Shown piece after piece: positions 25,241-34,195 of a DNA stretch of 40,995 bases. Numbering within the stretch: position 1 is the first letter of the stretch; every line of letters begins with the position of its first letter. The position numbers and the translations under genes are program-made. Below the pieces are notes generated by a model. The model saw nothing but the letters and a program-made list of their open reading frames with translations. It did no database searches and was not told the origin of the DNA. Origin of the DNA: a candidate division WWE3 bacterium GW2011_GWC2_41_23 (lineage in GTDB: Bacteria > Patescibacteriota > WWE3 > UBA101185 > UBA10185); contig LCBB01000002.1 in assembly GCA_000996895.1 (NCBI GenBank), positions 91,596 through 132,590 of the forward strand, given 5' to 3'.

Positions 25241-26698
25241 TTAGATTTTTAGGGCAGAATCAAGCCTTTTCAACACGGACTCTTTGCCGAGAATCCCCAG
25301 GATATCAAAAATCTGGGGAGTAGCGGTCTCTCCTGTCAGCACAATCCTTAATGTCATAAATGCTTCTTTGGGTTTATATTCTTTGGACGCGATAAATTCG
25401 TGAGCGATAGCATCCAATTTCGAAACGTCCCATTCCTTAACTTCTAAAAATAAACTTTTGAAACCTTCGAGAATTTCTTTTCCTCTCGATACATCGGAAA
25501 CATAAGAAAACAATTCTTCTTTTTCAATTGCCGGGTCTTCGAAAAAGTAATGAACAAGACTGTTGTACTCACTTAACAATTTCATTCTATCTTTCACAAG
25601 ATCCAATATGGAGTAAACAACTTTTTCGCCGGCGTCCTTACCGTGTAAAAATACATCGAATCTTTTTGCCCAAATCTGAAGTTCTTTCCACAATTCCTCG
25701 GCAGGCATATTTCTGATATACATGCCGTTAATCCATAATAATTTCTGCCTGTCGAATGCGACAAGATCGGTTTTTTGTATGTGGTCAACTGAAAAGTCTT
25801 TTATAAATTCTTCCATCGAGTAAATCTCTTTTTCTGTTCCGGGGTTCCAACCGAGAAACATCAGAAAGTTATTCAAAGCTACAGGTAAATATCCTTCGGT
25901 TAAAAACTCTATGACGGACACCGAACCGTATCTCTTAGACAGCTTGCGTGTTCCTTCCACTTCTTTTAAGTTGGGCAAATGTACAAATGCAGGAGGTTCC
26001 CAGCCGAAAAATCTGTATAGAAGAACGTGTTTAGGTGTGGAGGGTACCCAATCATTCCCGCGCATAATGTGAGTTATTTTCATGAGGTGGTCGTCCACAA
26101 CAACGGCCATGTGATACGTCGGAAATCCGTCTGTCTTTAATAAAACCTGATCATCTACGGAGCTTGTATTTATAGTTATCTTTCCTAATATCAAATCGTC
26201 AAAAGAAATATCTTCGTTATCCGGTACTTTCATTCTGATCACGTGAGGAACACCTGTTTTCAATTTCTCTTCGATTTCTTCTTTTTTTAAATTCAGGCAA
26301 AGTCTGTCGTATTTGGTAAATTCGGAACCCGAAGCTTTTTGCTCTTCCCGGAGCTTACTTAAACGCTCTTCAGTACAGAAACAATAATAAGCGTGACCTT
26401 TCTCTACTAGTTCAAGAGCGTACTTTTTGTAAAGGTCTAATCTTTCGGATTGAGTGTACGGAGCATGGGGTCCTCCGGCGCCCGGACCTTCATCCCATTC
26501 AAACCCCATCATTTTTATAACATCCTGAATTCTTTCGACGGCCCCCGGAACATACCTCTCACGGTCGGTGTCCTCTATTCTTAAAATGAATTTTCCCTTG
26601 TTCTGACGGGCAAAAGCGTAGTTGTACATTAAGGTTCTGATGTGACCTACGTGGTATTCCCCCGTGGGACTCGGAGCCATTCTGGTTCTTACTTCCAT
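25241..26698 (-). CDS. gltX: Glutamyl-tRNA synthetase
   Basis: This class I synthetase charges tRNA-Glu, and possibly tRNA-Gln in organisms using the amidotransferase route. The 485 residues contain the HIGH motif as PTGEYHVGHIRT (about residue 10) and the KMSKS motif as KLSKRYGS. The anticodon-binding helical domain at the C-terminus is present. The start is the ATG at 26698 (MEVRTRMAPSPTG); a -10 box TAAAAT ends 7 nt upstream, so a longer N-terminus from 26755 is unlikely. It is divergent from the gene at 26743. Confidence 0.97.
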   Translation of the reverse strand: MEVRTRMAPSPTGEYHVGHIRTLMYNYAFARQNKGKFILRIEDTDRERYVPGAVERIQDVIKMMGFEWDEGPGAGGPHAPYTQSERLDLYKKYALELVEKGHAYYCFCTEERLSKLREEQKASGSEFTKYDRLCLNLKKEEIEEKLKTGVPHVIRMKVPDNEDISFDDLILGKITINTSSVDDQVLLKTDGFPTYHMAVVVDDHLMKITHIMRGNDWVPSTPKHVLLYRFFGWEPPAFVHLPNLKEVEGTRKLSKRYGSVSVIEFLTEGYLPVALNNFLMFLGWNPGTEKEIYSMEEFIKDFSVDHIQKTDLVAFDRQKLLWINGMYIRNMPAEELWKELQIWAKRFDVFLHGKDAGEKVVYSILDLVKDRMKLLSEYNSLVHYFFEDPAIEKEELFSYVSDVSRGKEILEGFKSLFLEVKEWDVSKLDAIAHEFIASKEYKPKEAFMTLRIVLTGETATPQIFDILGILGKESVLKRLDSALKI

Positions 26699-26705
26699 GA
26701 TTGGG

Positions 26706-26733
26706 ATTTTATCACACAAAATATTGTTATAAT
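26706..26733. promoter_or_regulatory. Divergent extended -10 promoters for gltX and the 26743 gene
   Basis: Minus strand: TGATAAAAT (complement of 26706-26714), ending 7 nt before the gltX ATG. Plus strand: TGTTATAAT (26725-26733), ending 9 nt before the ATG at 26743. Two leaderless or near-leaderless promoters thus fit in a 44-bp gap between start codons, with their -10 boxes about 16 bp apart. Confidence 0.6.
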
Positions 26734-26742
26734 ATATTAGAG

Positions 26743-27897
26743 ATGAACTTAACAAATACTGCCGTCATGTTTAAGCGTTGGACAAAGATCGTTATTTTGA
26801 TTCTTGGTGTTTATTACGGCTGGATGTTTTTCGGCGGTCCGGGCTTAAGATCCCTTGTCAAACTGTTTTATGTCACCAAGGAACCTGCAAATCCGATATA
26901 CGGCAACCTCGATGCTCTTGAATTCACGAACAAAGAAGTATCGGGAGATCAGGTTTATAAGCTGAACACAGCTAATGGCAGGTTGCCCGGAAAATTCCCT
27001 TTCAAAATGAATGTTTATAAATTTAAACCCAAAACATTCTCTTATCTGGCCGGAGATACCGCACTAAAAGATGGTAAATATATGGGCTACGCGGACACAG
27101 ACCTCATTACCGACCTTAAAGGTACAGTTTACAGATGGAGAAAAGCTGACACTAACAGCTTCCTGGAAATAGACATAAACAGCAGGCGTCTGCACGCTGA
27201 CTCGGATATGGTAAGAAATTCGGCCAGAATGCAAAAAGGCAGATTAGACGAAAAATACGCCATAGAAAGTGCTTTAAATTTTTTTAAGGGTGTAGAGCGT
27301 ACGGACACTATATATCAAACCGGTGTCCAGAAAGTCACTTTCGGATACATCGGAGGTACCAGGCTTTTTCAAACGACAGCACAGCGCGATATTTTATTCG
27401 CGCGCGTCGACCTCTACAGAAAAATGGATGACTACATGATACTTGGTCCTGATCCCAAAGTCGGATTACTAAATATATTCGTGGCAGTACCCAAAAACGA
27501 AAGAAGCTTTATTATAGAACACCCTAAAGTATCGGCTTACTACAGAGAACTTGAAACAAAAACCCAAGCTTCCTACCCGATTATCGACATATCGACCGCG
27601 TGGGATGCTGTAATGAACGGCAAGGGGGTTATAACGAGTGTGGTACCCGCAAATACATCCATTTTCGACAAACAAGCCGTTCCTGTTGTAAGTGAAATAC
27701 TGGTGGACAACATTTACCTCGCGTACTACGAAAACACCAAGGATCAAACATATCTTCAACCCATATATGTGTTCGGGGCAAAATATAAAAGTCTCGGATC
27801 TCAGGGCGGTGATATGGTGATTTATCTGCCGGCTGTAAGCGGGGAATACGTTAAACCAATCCCGCAGGCTGCACCGGCTCCTGCGGTCACGCAATAG
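26743..27897 (+). CDS. Anchored extracytoplasmic protein of unknown function
   Basis: The 384-residue protein has one N-terminal signal anchor (about residues 13-32, KIVILILGVYYGWMFFGGPG) and a large extracytoplasmic part without cysteines, ending in a Pro/Ala-rich tail. The segment AYYENTKDQTYLQPIYVFGA recalls the C-terminal part of YycH/YycI-like regulatory domains, but only loosely, so no function is assigned. The start at 26743 fits the promoter; an in-frame ATG-like codon at 26701 is in the gltX promoter. It is the only plus-strand gene right of prfB and is flanked by divergent gltX and convergent dacA, so it is a monocistronic unit. Confidence 0.8.
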   Translation: MNLTNTAVMFKRWTKIVILILGVYYGWMFFGGPGLRSLVKLFYVTKEPANPIYGNLDALEFTNKEVSGDQVYKLNTANGRLPGKFPFKMNVYKFKPKTFSYLAGDTALKDGKYMGYADTDLITDLKGTVYRWRKADTNSFLEIDINSRRLHADSDMVRNSARMQKGRLDEKYAIESALNFFKGVERTDTIYQTGVQKVTFGYIGGTRLFQTTAQRDILFARVDLYRKMDDYMILGPDPKVGLLNIFVAVPKNERSFIIEHPKVSAYYRELETKTQASYPIIDISTAWDAVMNGKGVITSVVPANTSIFDKQAVPVVSEILVDNIYLAYYENTKDQTYLQPIYVFGAKYKSLGSQGGDMVIYLPAVSGEYVKPIPQAAPAPAVTQ

Positions 27898-27930
27898 GGT
27901 GCTTTGTACCAAAGGGTGCTTTGTACCAAA
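27897..27930. repeat. Tandem 17-bp repeat between convergent genes
   Basis: GGGTGCTTTGTACCAAA occurs twice head to tail (27897-27913 and 27914-27930), starting at the last base of the upstream stop codon. Each copy contains CTTTG-TAC-CAAAG, a 5-bp inverted repeat. It fills nearly the whole 39-bp gap before the dacA stop. It could act as a weak bidirectional terminator or be a recent slippage duplication. Confidence 0.8.
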
Positions 27931-27936
27931 GTAATC

Positions 27937-28941
27937 CTAATCGTTTTTCCAGGCATAATTATCAAGTGTCCAGTTCAACAGATTTCTTGTATCGCTAAAT
28001 CTGTCCTGGCTACCCATTACAATTATCACCAATTCCCGCTTTTTATCCTGCCAACCGTAGATTAGAACCTCTCCCGCCCCTACAGTCGTGCCTGTCTTTA
28101 TCCCTATAGTACCGGGAATCTCCGACAGAAATCTGTTAGTGTTGGTCACTGTATAAGTAAAATCGGAAGTAAGAGATTTTACCGTAAATTCCTGCGTTTT
28201 TACTGCATCCTGTACCGTTTCATTTGATAAGGACGCCAACGCGAGTAGATAAAGATCCGAAACCGTGGAATAGTGAACACCGTTGAAGCCGTCGAGACCT
28301 ATCGGATTAACAAAATTTGTGTTTTTCATGCCTAACACAGCAGCTTTTTGCCGCATCTTATCTACAAATTCCGAGTAGGAAACCTTGGATGTTGCTAAAG
28401 AACACGCAGCATCACCGGCAGAACCTATCAGCATTGTGTAAATAAGTTCCCGTGCTAAAAATTGCTCATCCGCGGGTAAGTATGCCTTTGTGGAATCGAT
28501 GTTTGTACAAAAGTAAGGAACTATTACCTTTTCCTCCGGAGAATAAAGTTCCAGAGCTACTAAAGCCGTCATAAGTTTTGTTGTGGATGCGGGGGCCAGT
28601 TTTTCATCCGGCATTTGAATAAAAAGAACTTTTCCCGATCTTCTTTCGAAAACCCCGGCAGAAATTGCAGATATCACGGGAGGTGGTTGAGTTCCGAATT
28701 TTAAAGGATAAATTTTCTCAAAAGAAATTACGTCGGGCTTGGTGTATCTCATCGACACGAGTACGCCGTTCAAAACACTTCCAAGATTTGCACTGCTTAT
28801 GCCGATTAAAAAAGCGGAATAAATTACAATCAAAAAATAAACAACCGGCCTTAAACCGGTACCAATATCTGCCGCCCACAGAACGTACGTAATAGATCTG
28901 ATAAAGTGGACTAAAAATCTGCGCGGTATGGAAATGGTCAT
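27937..28941 (-). CDS. dacA: D-alanyl-D-alanine carboxypeptidase-like (peptidase S11)
   Basis: This penicillin-binding protein family member trims peptidoglycan pentapeptides outside the membrane. The 334 residues have a hydrophobic N-terminal anchor (about residues 32-60), the SxxK motif ASTTK (Ser119-Lys122) and the KTG motif IKTGT (residues 282-284). The middle motif, normally SxN as in SGND, reads SAGD (residues 174-177), so the asparagine is replaced by glycine. The C-terminal beta domain of PBP5 is absent. It is last in the secD-secF-recJ-aspS-dacA operon, 7 nt after aspS. Activity is probable but the motif change leaves doubt. Confidence 0.9.
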   Translation of the reverse strand: MTISIPRRFLVHFIRSITYVLWAADIGTGLRPVVYFLIVIYSAFLIGISSANLGSVLNGVLVSMRYTKPDVISFEKIYPLKFGTQPPPVISAISAGVFERRSGKVLFIQMPDEKLAPASTTKLMTALVALELYSPEEKVIVPYFCTNIDSTKAYLPADEQFLARELIYTMLIGSAGDAACSLATSKVSYSEFVDKMRQKAAVLGMKNTNFVNPIGLDGFNGVHYSTVSDLYLLALASLSNETVQDAVKTQEFTVKSLTSDFTYTVTNTNRFLSEIPGTIGIKTGTTVGAGEVLIYGWQDKKRELVIIVMGSQDRFSDTRNLLNWTLDNYAWKND

Positions 28942-28948
28942 CTCGTTT

Positions 28949-30241
28949 TTAGGGGGTTAATCTTTTTACATCCCTGGGAAGGAACGTAGCCTCTTTAACC
29001 GTCGGCAGTTCAAGTAATCTCATAATTATTCTTGCCGGTCCTATTCCTGCGCCACCGTGAGGAGGACATCCGTATCTGAAAAAGTTCATGTATCCTTCTA
29101 GTGAAGCGATATCCATTCCTTTTTCAACCGCTTGTTTTTTAAGAACTTCAAACCTGTGTTCTCTCTGTGCTCCGGTCGTGACCTCGACTCCTTTATAAAG
29201 AAGGTCGAAACTTTTCGTTAATGTAGGATCATCTTCGTGGTGCATGTGGTAAAAAGGTCTGGCCGCAACCGGGTAGTCGGTAACGAACACAAAATCCGAA
29301 TTGTTCTTTTCTTTTATAATTTCACATAAAGTTCTTTCTTCTTCGGGTGACAAGTCATGTACTTTTTCATTCTTTAGGCCTTTTTCAGCCAACAGCTTTT
29401 TTACTTCTTTCAAAGTAATCTTCGGAAAGGGTTTGGAAGGAACTTCGATGTCCGACCCAAGCTTCTCCTTAACATTTTTAAATCCTGAAATGAGCATATC
29501 CTCTTCCATGGACATGATTTCGGAATGATCGCTAATGTAGGAAGCTTCAAAATCCCAACCCGTGAACTCGGTTAAGTGGCGGGTGGTAAAGGAAGGCTCT
29601 GCTCTGAATACGGGACCGACCATAAATACTCTTTCTATGCCCGCTGCCATTGCCATCTGTTTATAAAATTGGGGTGACTGAGCAAGATAAGCTTTTCTGT
29701 CGAAATATTTTACTTCAAACACGTCGGAACCTGTTTCACTCGCTGTGTTCATTAAAGACGGCGAGTAGATTTGTGTAAATCCGGATTTCAGAAAATATTC
29801 GCGGAAACCTTCTTCGAGAGCTGTCCAAGCGGCAAAAATATTTGACTTGGACTGTTTACGTAAATCAAGCCATCTCCAGTCCAGACGTTTCGTCATTTCG
29901 GTTTCTTCCCCGCCCTTTTCTTCAACAACAGGAATGGGCAACTCAGGCTCGGCGGCTGATAACACGAACATTTCCATAGCCTGAACTTCAAATCCTCCCG
30001 GAGCTTGTTTTTCTTCTTTAACTAAACCGTGAATTTCCAAAACCGATTCCAAAGACAAATCTTTTACGGCGTCAAAAACTTCTTTTTCTGATTTTAAAAT
30101 AACAATCTGCACAATTCCCGAAATATCCCTTAACTGTAAAAATTTAATTCCTCCCTGGTCACGGATTGCGTGTATAAAACCACTGATTTTAACCTGACTT
30201 CCGATGCTACTTTTTAAATCTTTGATTAATGTTCTGTCCAT
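28949..30241 (-). CDS. aspS: Aspartyl-tRNA synthetase, archaeal type, predicted non-discriminating
   Basis: This class II synthetase has 430 residues, without the bacterial GAD insertion that brings bacterial AspRS to near 590. It has the OB-fold anticodon domain (residues about 1-100) and class II motifs (FRAEPSFTTRHLTEFTGWDFE; GGAGIGPARIIMRLL). In the archaeal family, His at the FIHAIRD position and Pro in the QAPGG loop mark enzymes that also charge tRNA-Asn; here they are His24 and Pro81. Asp-tRNA-Asn would then need GatCAB to become Asn-tRNA-Asn. It is one base after recJ in the operon. Confidence 0.93.
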   Translation of the reverse strand: MDRTLIKDLKSSIGSQVKISGFIHAIRDQGGIKFLQLRDISGIVQIVILKSEKEVFDAVKDLSLESVLEIHGLVKEEKQAPGGFEVQAMEMFVLSAAEPELPIPVVEEKGGEETEMTKRLDWRWLDLRKQSKSNIFAAWTALEEGFREYFLKSGFTQIYSPSLMNTASETGSDVFEVKYFDRKAYLAQSPQFYKQMAMAAGIERVFMVGPVFRAEPSFTTRHLTEFTGWDFEASYISDHSEIMSMEEDMLISGFKNVKEKLGSDIEVPSKPFPKITLKEVKKLLAEKGLKNEKVHDLSPEEERTLCEIIKEKNNSDFVFVTDYPVAARPFYHMHHEDDPTLTKSFDLLYKGVEVTTGAQREHRFEVLKKQAVEKGMDIASLEGYMNFFRYGCPPHGGAGIGPARIIMRLLELPTVKEATFLPRDVKRLTP

Positions 30242-30242
30242 A

Positions 30243-31883
30243 TTAATTCCTTTTTATATCCTTAATAAATAAATCCACGAAAGTATTTCCATTGTACTCA
30301 TTCTTCTTCAGAGTATAAACAATGTCGACCTTATCTCCAAATTTGAGCTCTGCTGCTTCTTTGTCCGAAGCGTTGAAGAAAATCCCCTTGTGATACTTGC
30401 CCGATTCATAAAATTTGAAAAGAAGGTGCTGGGAATCGCGGCCTACTCTACCCACATCGGTAATCCCCACCTTTTCGGACATAAAAACAGGTTCCTCATT
30501 GCCCAACCCGAAAGGTTTTAATGTATCAAGACGGTTTAAGAGCTCAAGAGAAACCATATCAATCGGTATTTTTATATCAACATTTATCGAAGGCACCAAA
30601 AGCTCGTCTGGAATGGATTTGTCCGCTAATTTTTCGGCTTTTTCTTTAAGTTCGGGGATCAGTTCTTTTTTAATCGTAAAACCCGCCGCCATCGGGTGTC
30701 CCCCCAAGCTTTCGAACATGTCACCAAAGTTTCTTAAAAATGAAATTATGTCCACACCGGGAACCGATCTTACCGAACCTTTTCCGTACCCGTCGGACAA
30801 ACTTATTACAATTGCCGGTCTGAAATATTTTTGGGTAAGCCTCGCTGCGACCAATCCTATTATTCCTTCGTGATAATCGGCGTGGGACGACAAAATTATT
30901 TTCGGCAGATTATTTTCATCAATTCCCGCGGCGAGGTCATACATTTCAACCGTCCTGTCCTGTCTTTGAACATTTATTGTATTAAGCTCAATGGCTAATT
31001 TTTCTGCAATATTTTCGTCTTCTTCGATGAGTAAATTCAACGAACTTGAGGCGTCCGTAATTCTTCCAGAGGAATTCAAACGGGGACCTATGATCCATCC
31101 GAGTTCGTAAGTTGTTATTTCGGTTGCTATCTTTCCTGCTACCTGTAATAACTTTTTAATTCCCACCGGAGGATCGGTGTTTAGTATTTCAAGACCGCGT
31201 TTTACTAAAGACCTGTTGAACCCTAACAAAGGTTGAAGGTCGGTGACCGTAGCGAGAGCGGCTAAAGCGATCATGTGAGGATCCTTCGAGCCTAAAGACT
31301 TCGCCAACAGTAACGAAAGTGTTGCCCCTACAATCTTGTCGTACCAGACAATAACGTCCGCGGGGGGAAGTATTTCTGATTTTTGGTGATGATCTGTAAT
31401 TATTACCGAATGTCCGTGATCCTTTAAAGTTTTTATTTCTTCGTTGGCTGTTATTCCGCAATCTACCGTAATAACTAAAATCTTTTCAGCGCTGTTAAGA
31501 GACAGACCGGCTTTTTCAAAAAAAGATAAGATGGATTTTTCAGATAGCCCGTAACCGTGATCAAATCTGTTTGGAATAAAGTGAAACGTATTTTCATATT
31601 TTTTTTCTTTAAATAAAGCGTTGTATAAAATTGAAGTCGCACAAATTCCGTCCGAATCGTAATCGCCGTGAATAAGTATTTTTCTTTTTTCTTTTATGCA
31701 TAGCTCTACAAGATCAACCGCCTTACGCAGGTTATCTTTTAATTCCTGCGGTAACAGTTTAAAAGCTTCGGATAAATGAGGAGGATTCAAAAAATCACCT
31801 TCCGCAGATATTCCGCGGATTTTGATTATAGAAGCAATTACATCATCACCTTCGGTGAATTCGGAACGTATATTCCATTTCAT
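30243..31883 (-). CDS. recJ: Single-strand DNA exonuclease RecJ
   Basis: This 5'-3' exonuclease acts in recombination and mismatch repair. The 546 residues carry the DHH-family motifs: HGDYDSDGICA (motif I), VDCGIT (motif II), TDHHQ (motif III), and DHHA1 elements SSHADYHEGIIGLVAARL and GGHPMAAGF, plus a C-terminal OB fold. The start is the ATG at 31883 (MKWNIR), which overlaps the secF stop as ATGA; the ORF extends upstream but only into secF. Its intact motifs contrast with the degenerate DHH protein at 15774. Confidence 0.95.
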   Translation of the reverse strand: MKWNIRSEFTEGDDVIASIIKIRGISAEGDFLNPPHLSEAFKLLPQELKDNLRKAVDLVELCIKEKRKILIHGDYDSDGICATSILYNALFKEKKYENTFHFIPNRFDHGYGLSEKSILSFFEKAGLSLNSAEKILVITVDCGITANEEIKTLKDHGHSVIITDHHQKSEILPPADVIVWYDKIVGATLSLLLAKSLGSKDPHMIALAALATVTDLQPLLGFNRSLVKRGLEILNTDPPVGIKKLLQVAGKIATEITTYELGWIIGPRLNSSGRITDASSSLNLLIEEDENIAEKLAIELNTINVQRQDRTVEMYDLAAGIDENNLPKIILSSHADYHEGIIGLVAARLTQKYFRPAIVISLSDGYGKGSVRSVPGVDIISFLRNFGDMFESLGGHPMAAGFTIKKELIPELKEKAEKLADKSIPDELLVPSINVDIKIPIDMVSLELLNRLDTLKPFGLGNEEPVFMSEKVGITDVGRVGRDSQHLLFKFYESGKYHKGIFFNASDKEAAELKFGDKVDIVYTLKKNEYNGNTFVDLFIKDIKRN

Positions 31884-32779
31884 TTCTTTTTCTTGGCTGC
31901 GTGGTTCTCCCAAAGCACAAGTATGGGAGCGGCATTAAAGATCGACGAATAAGTTCCGGAAATTATTCCGACCAGCATTGCCAGTACGAACATTTTTATT
32001 GTATCCCCGCCTAACACGAACAAAGCACTTAGCGTAAATATAACGGTAAGTGAGGTGGCAACGGACCTGCTTAAAGTTTCGGCCACCGAGTAGTTAGTAA
32101 CATCTTCAAAGTTCATTGTCTTAGGCAGTTTACCCAGGTTCTCTCTTATCCTGTCGAAAACAACAATAGTATCGTGAACCGAAAATCCTAACACCGTAAG
32201 TACGGCGGTAATAAACAGACCGTCGACCTCAACATTTTTAAAATGACCGAGTATTGCGAACAAGCCGATAAGAAGGAGTGCATCGTGGAGCATTGCTATG
32301 ACGGCGCTAACTCCAAAACGGAAGCTCGAGTAAGGTTTTGGTATATTTCTAAATGCGAAAGCTATATAAGCCATAATGCCCACAACCGCCCAGCTTAATG
32401 CCACAAACGCGCTTCTTGTTGTTTCCGCCCCGATTGAAGGACCTACCGTTTCAAAAGAAAGCTGTTCGGCATTGGGAAAAACCACCGACACCGCGTCTTT
32501 GATTTCGTTATTTCTCTGAGGGTCCACCGGTTTTGTACGGACACTATATTTGTTACCGCTTTCCGGGACAACAGCCTCCACCTCGATGTTTTTTTCCGAA
32601 TAAACTTTTCTTAAATCTTCCGTGTTAATGGTGGATTCAAATTCGTATCTGAAAACCGAGCCCCCCGTGAAATCCACAGCCATATTCAACCCCCAAATAA
32701 TAAGAGCTATAACGCCCGGAATAATAGTAAGTGCCGAAAACGCCAGGTACCAGATTTTGTATTTCATTAAATTACGCAT
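31880..32779 (-). CDS. secF: Protein translocase subunit SecF
   Basis: SecF works with SecD to use the proton gradient for late steps of Sec export. The 299 residues have an N-terminal helix, the DFTGGSVFRYEF motif, an extracytoplasmic P4-like domain and five further membrane helices including VLTVLGFSVHDTIVVFDRIREN, the family hallmark. The ATG at 32779 has GGGGAGGA about 7 nt upstream and overlaps the secD stop by 8 nt. The C-terminus KKKK overlaps recJ. Confidence 0.96.
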   Translation of the reverse strand: MRNLMKYKIWYLAFSALTIIPGVIALIIWGLNMAVDFTGGSVFRYEFESTINTEDLRKVYSEKNIEVEAVVPESGNKYSVRTKPVDPQRNNEIKDAVSVVFPNAEQLSFETVGPSIGAETTRSAFVALSWAVVGIMAYIAFAFRNIPKPYSSFRFGVSAVIAMLHDALLLIGLFAILGHFKNVEVDGLFITAVLTVLGFSVHDTIVVFDRIRENLGKLPKTMNFEDVTNYSVAETLSRSVATSLTVIFTLSALFVLGGDTIKMFVLAMLVGIISGTYSSIFNAAPILVLWENHAAKKKK

Positions 32780-34157
32780 TTTTCTTTCCTCCCCATATGC
32801 TTGAAAACTCTATGAAAGTTCTGACCACAAATATTGAGCTGAACAAAGATACTGCAATACCTATGGCTAAAGTCAAAGCAAAACCCTTAACCGGACCGGA
32901 TCCGAATTGAAACAAGATAAAAGAAGTTATCAAAGATGAAATATTGGAATCCTTAATAGAATTCCAGGCACGGTCAAACCCCAGGTGTATGGCAAGATTT
33001 TTAGGCTTACCCCAAAATATTTCTTCCTTAACTCTCTCAAAAACCAGTACATTCGCGTCTGTTGCCATTCCTATAGACAGAATAAAACCTGCTATACCGG
33101 GAAGCGTTAAAACAACGGGAACAAGCTTAAATATTGCCAATGTCAAAACCGAATAGATAAAAAGTGCAACTCCCGCAAGTACACCCAATCTTCCGTATCT
33201 GAAAATTAAAAACAAGACGACGAGCAGTAGTCCTACTCCGGCAGCAAAAAAACTTTTCTGAACTGACTCAGCACCGAGTGTGGCACCGATTGTTTCCTGC
33301 TCCAAAACTTTTACCGGAACCGGTAAAGCACCGGCTCGAATTTGAATACTCAAACTCTTAGCACTTTCAAAATCGAAATCTCCACTAATAACAGGATCAT
33401 CGGTTAAACCCTGTGCGAGGTCGGGACTGACAATAGGCATTGATAAAGGAACACCTGTCTCGTCCAAAAAAAGCCCGATAGGTTTGTTTACATTTTTCTT
33501 CGCCAGTTCAGAAAACTTTTCACGTCCTTCATTGGAAAATATTAACTTAATTTGAGGTCTACCCTGATTTTGAATATCCGTCTGACTTGCGACAATAACT
33601 TCTGCACCTTTAAGATCAGCTCCCGTGATACCGGTCGGTTCCCATAAATCCGGATTCGTGTAAAATTCCGGTATCCTATCTTCACTCCACCCGCTATCAG
33701 GTTTTATTTGTTTAAAAGTAAGCTGGGCAGTTCGACCGATTAAGTTTACTGCGTCCGTTACGTTATCGAGACCGGGAATTTCTACTAAAATCCTGTACTG
33801 ATCCCCACTTTTTGTGGTAGCTACGTAAGGTTCGGTTACACCAAGCAAATCTACCCTTCGTGCAATTACATTTTTAGCAGACTCCAAAGCGTTTTCTCTT
33901 TCTCCCAATTCTATGTTAGAAACGTCGGCTTCCAGAACTATTCTGATTCCGCCTTTTAAATCCAGACCCTTTTTAAAATCGCGGAGATCTTTTTTAAATT
34001 TGCCACCGAAAAGTTCGAGATTATAACCGCCGATGGTCGTCTCCAAACCTATCAGACTGTTGTTCATTTTTATCGGAGTCCTGGGGAGAACAATAAGTAG
34101 TGCCATAGTGGTAAGGGCAGATATTAATCCTAATCGTACATATATATTTTTAAGCAT
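32772..34157 (-). CDS. secD: Protein translocase subunit SecD
   Basis: SecD pairs with SecF in Sec-dependent export. The 461 residues start with a membrane helix, followed by GLDLKGGIRIVLEAD (the D1 signature), a large extracytoplasmic domain, and a C-terminal RND-type bundle with GFILSIGMATDANVLVFERVKEE containing the proton-path aspartate. It is first in a five-gene operon with secF, recJ, aspS and dacA. The promoter lies within the 3' end of the upstream gene and its -10 ends 8 nt before the ATG. Confidence 0.96.
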   Translation of the reverse strand: MLKNIYVRLGLISALTTMALLIVLPRTPIKMNNSLIGLETTIGGYNLELFGGKFKKDLRDFKKGLDLKGGIRIVLEADVSNIELGERENALESAKNVIARRVDLLGVTEPYVATTKSGDQYRILVEIPGLDNVTDAVNLIGRTAQLTFKQIKPDSGWSEDRIPEFYTNPDLWEPTGITGADLKGAEVIVASQTDIQNQGRPQIKLIFSNEGREKFSELAKKNVNKPIGLFLDETGVPLSMPIVSPDLAQGLTDDPVISGDFDFESAKSLSIQIRAGALPVPVKVLEQETIGATLGAESVQKSFFAAGVGLLLVVLFLIFRYGRLGVLAGVALFIYSVLTLAIFKLVPVVLTLPGIAGFILSIGMATDANVLVFERVKEEIFWGKPKNLAIHLGFDRAWNSIKDSNISSLITSFILFQFGSGPVKGFALTLAIGIAVSLFSSIFVVRTFIEFSSIWGGKKNA

Positions 34158-34165
34158 ACTCAGAG

Positions 34166-34195
34166 ATTATATATTTTATGACTGGTGGGTGGCAA
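34166..34195 (-). promoter_or_regulatory. Promoter of the secD-secF-recJ-aspS-dacA operon
   Basis: The minus strand shows TTGCCA (complement of 34190-34195), 18 nt, TATAAT (complement of 34166-34171), ending 8 nt before the secD ATG. The -35 lies in the coding end of the wHTH-nucleotidyltransferase gene. Transcripts would be leaderless or nearly so. Confidence 0.65.

Noticed and set aside
31189-31461. Minus-strand ORF inside recJ in another frame
   Set aside because: The recJ DHH motifs lie in the main frame through this region; the alternative frame is a random open stretch rich in Arg and Ser.
30243-34157. Horizontal island around recJ-aspS
   Set aside because: Codon use, tight overlaps and leaderless-type promoters match the rest of the window; only AspRS has an archaeal affinity, and there are no mobile-element marks.
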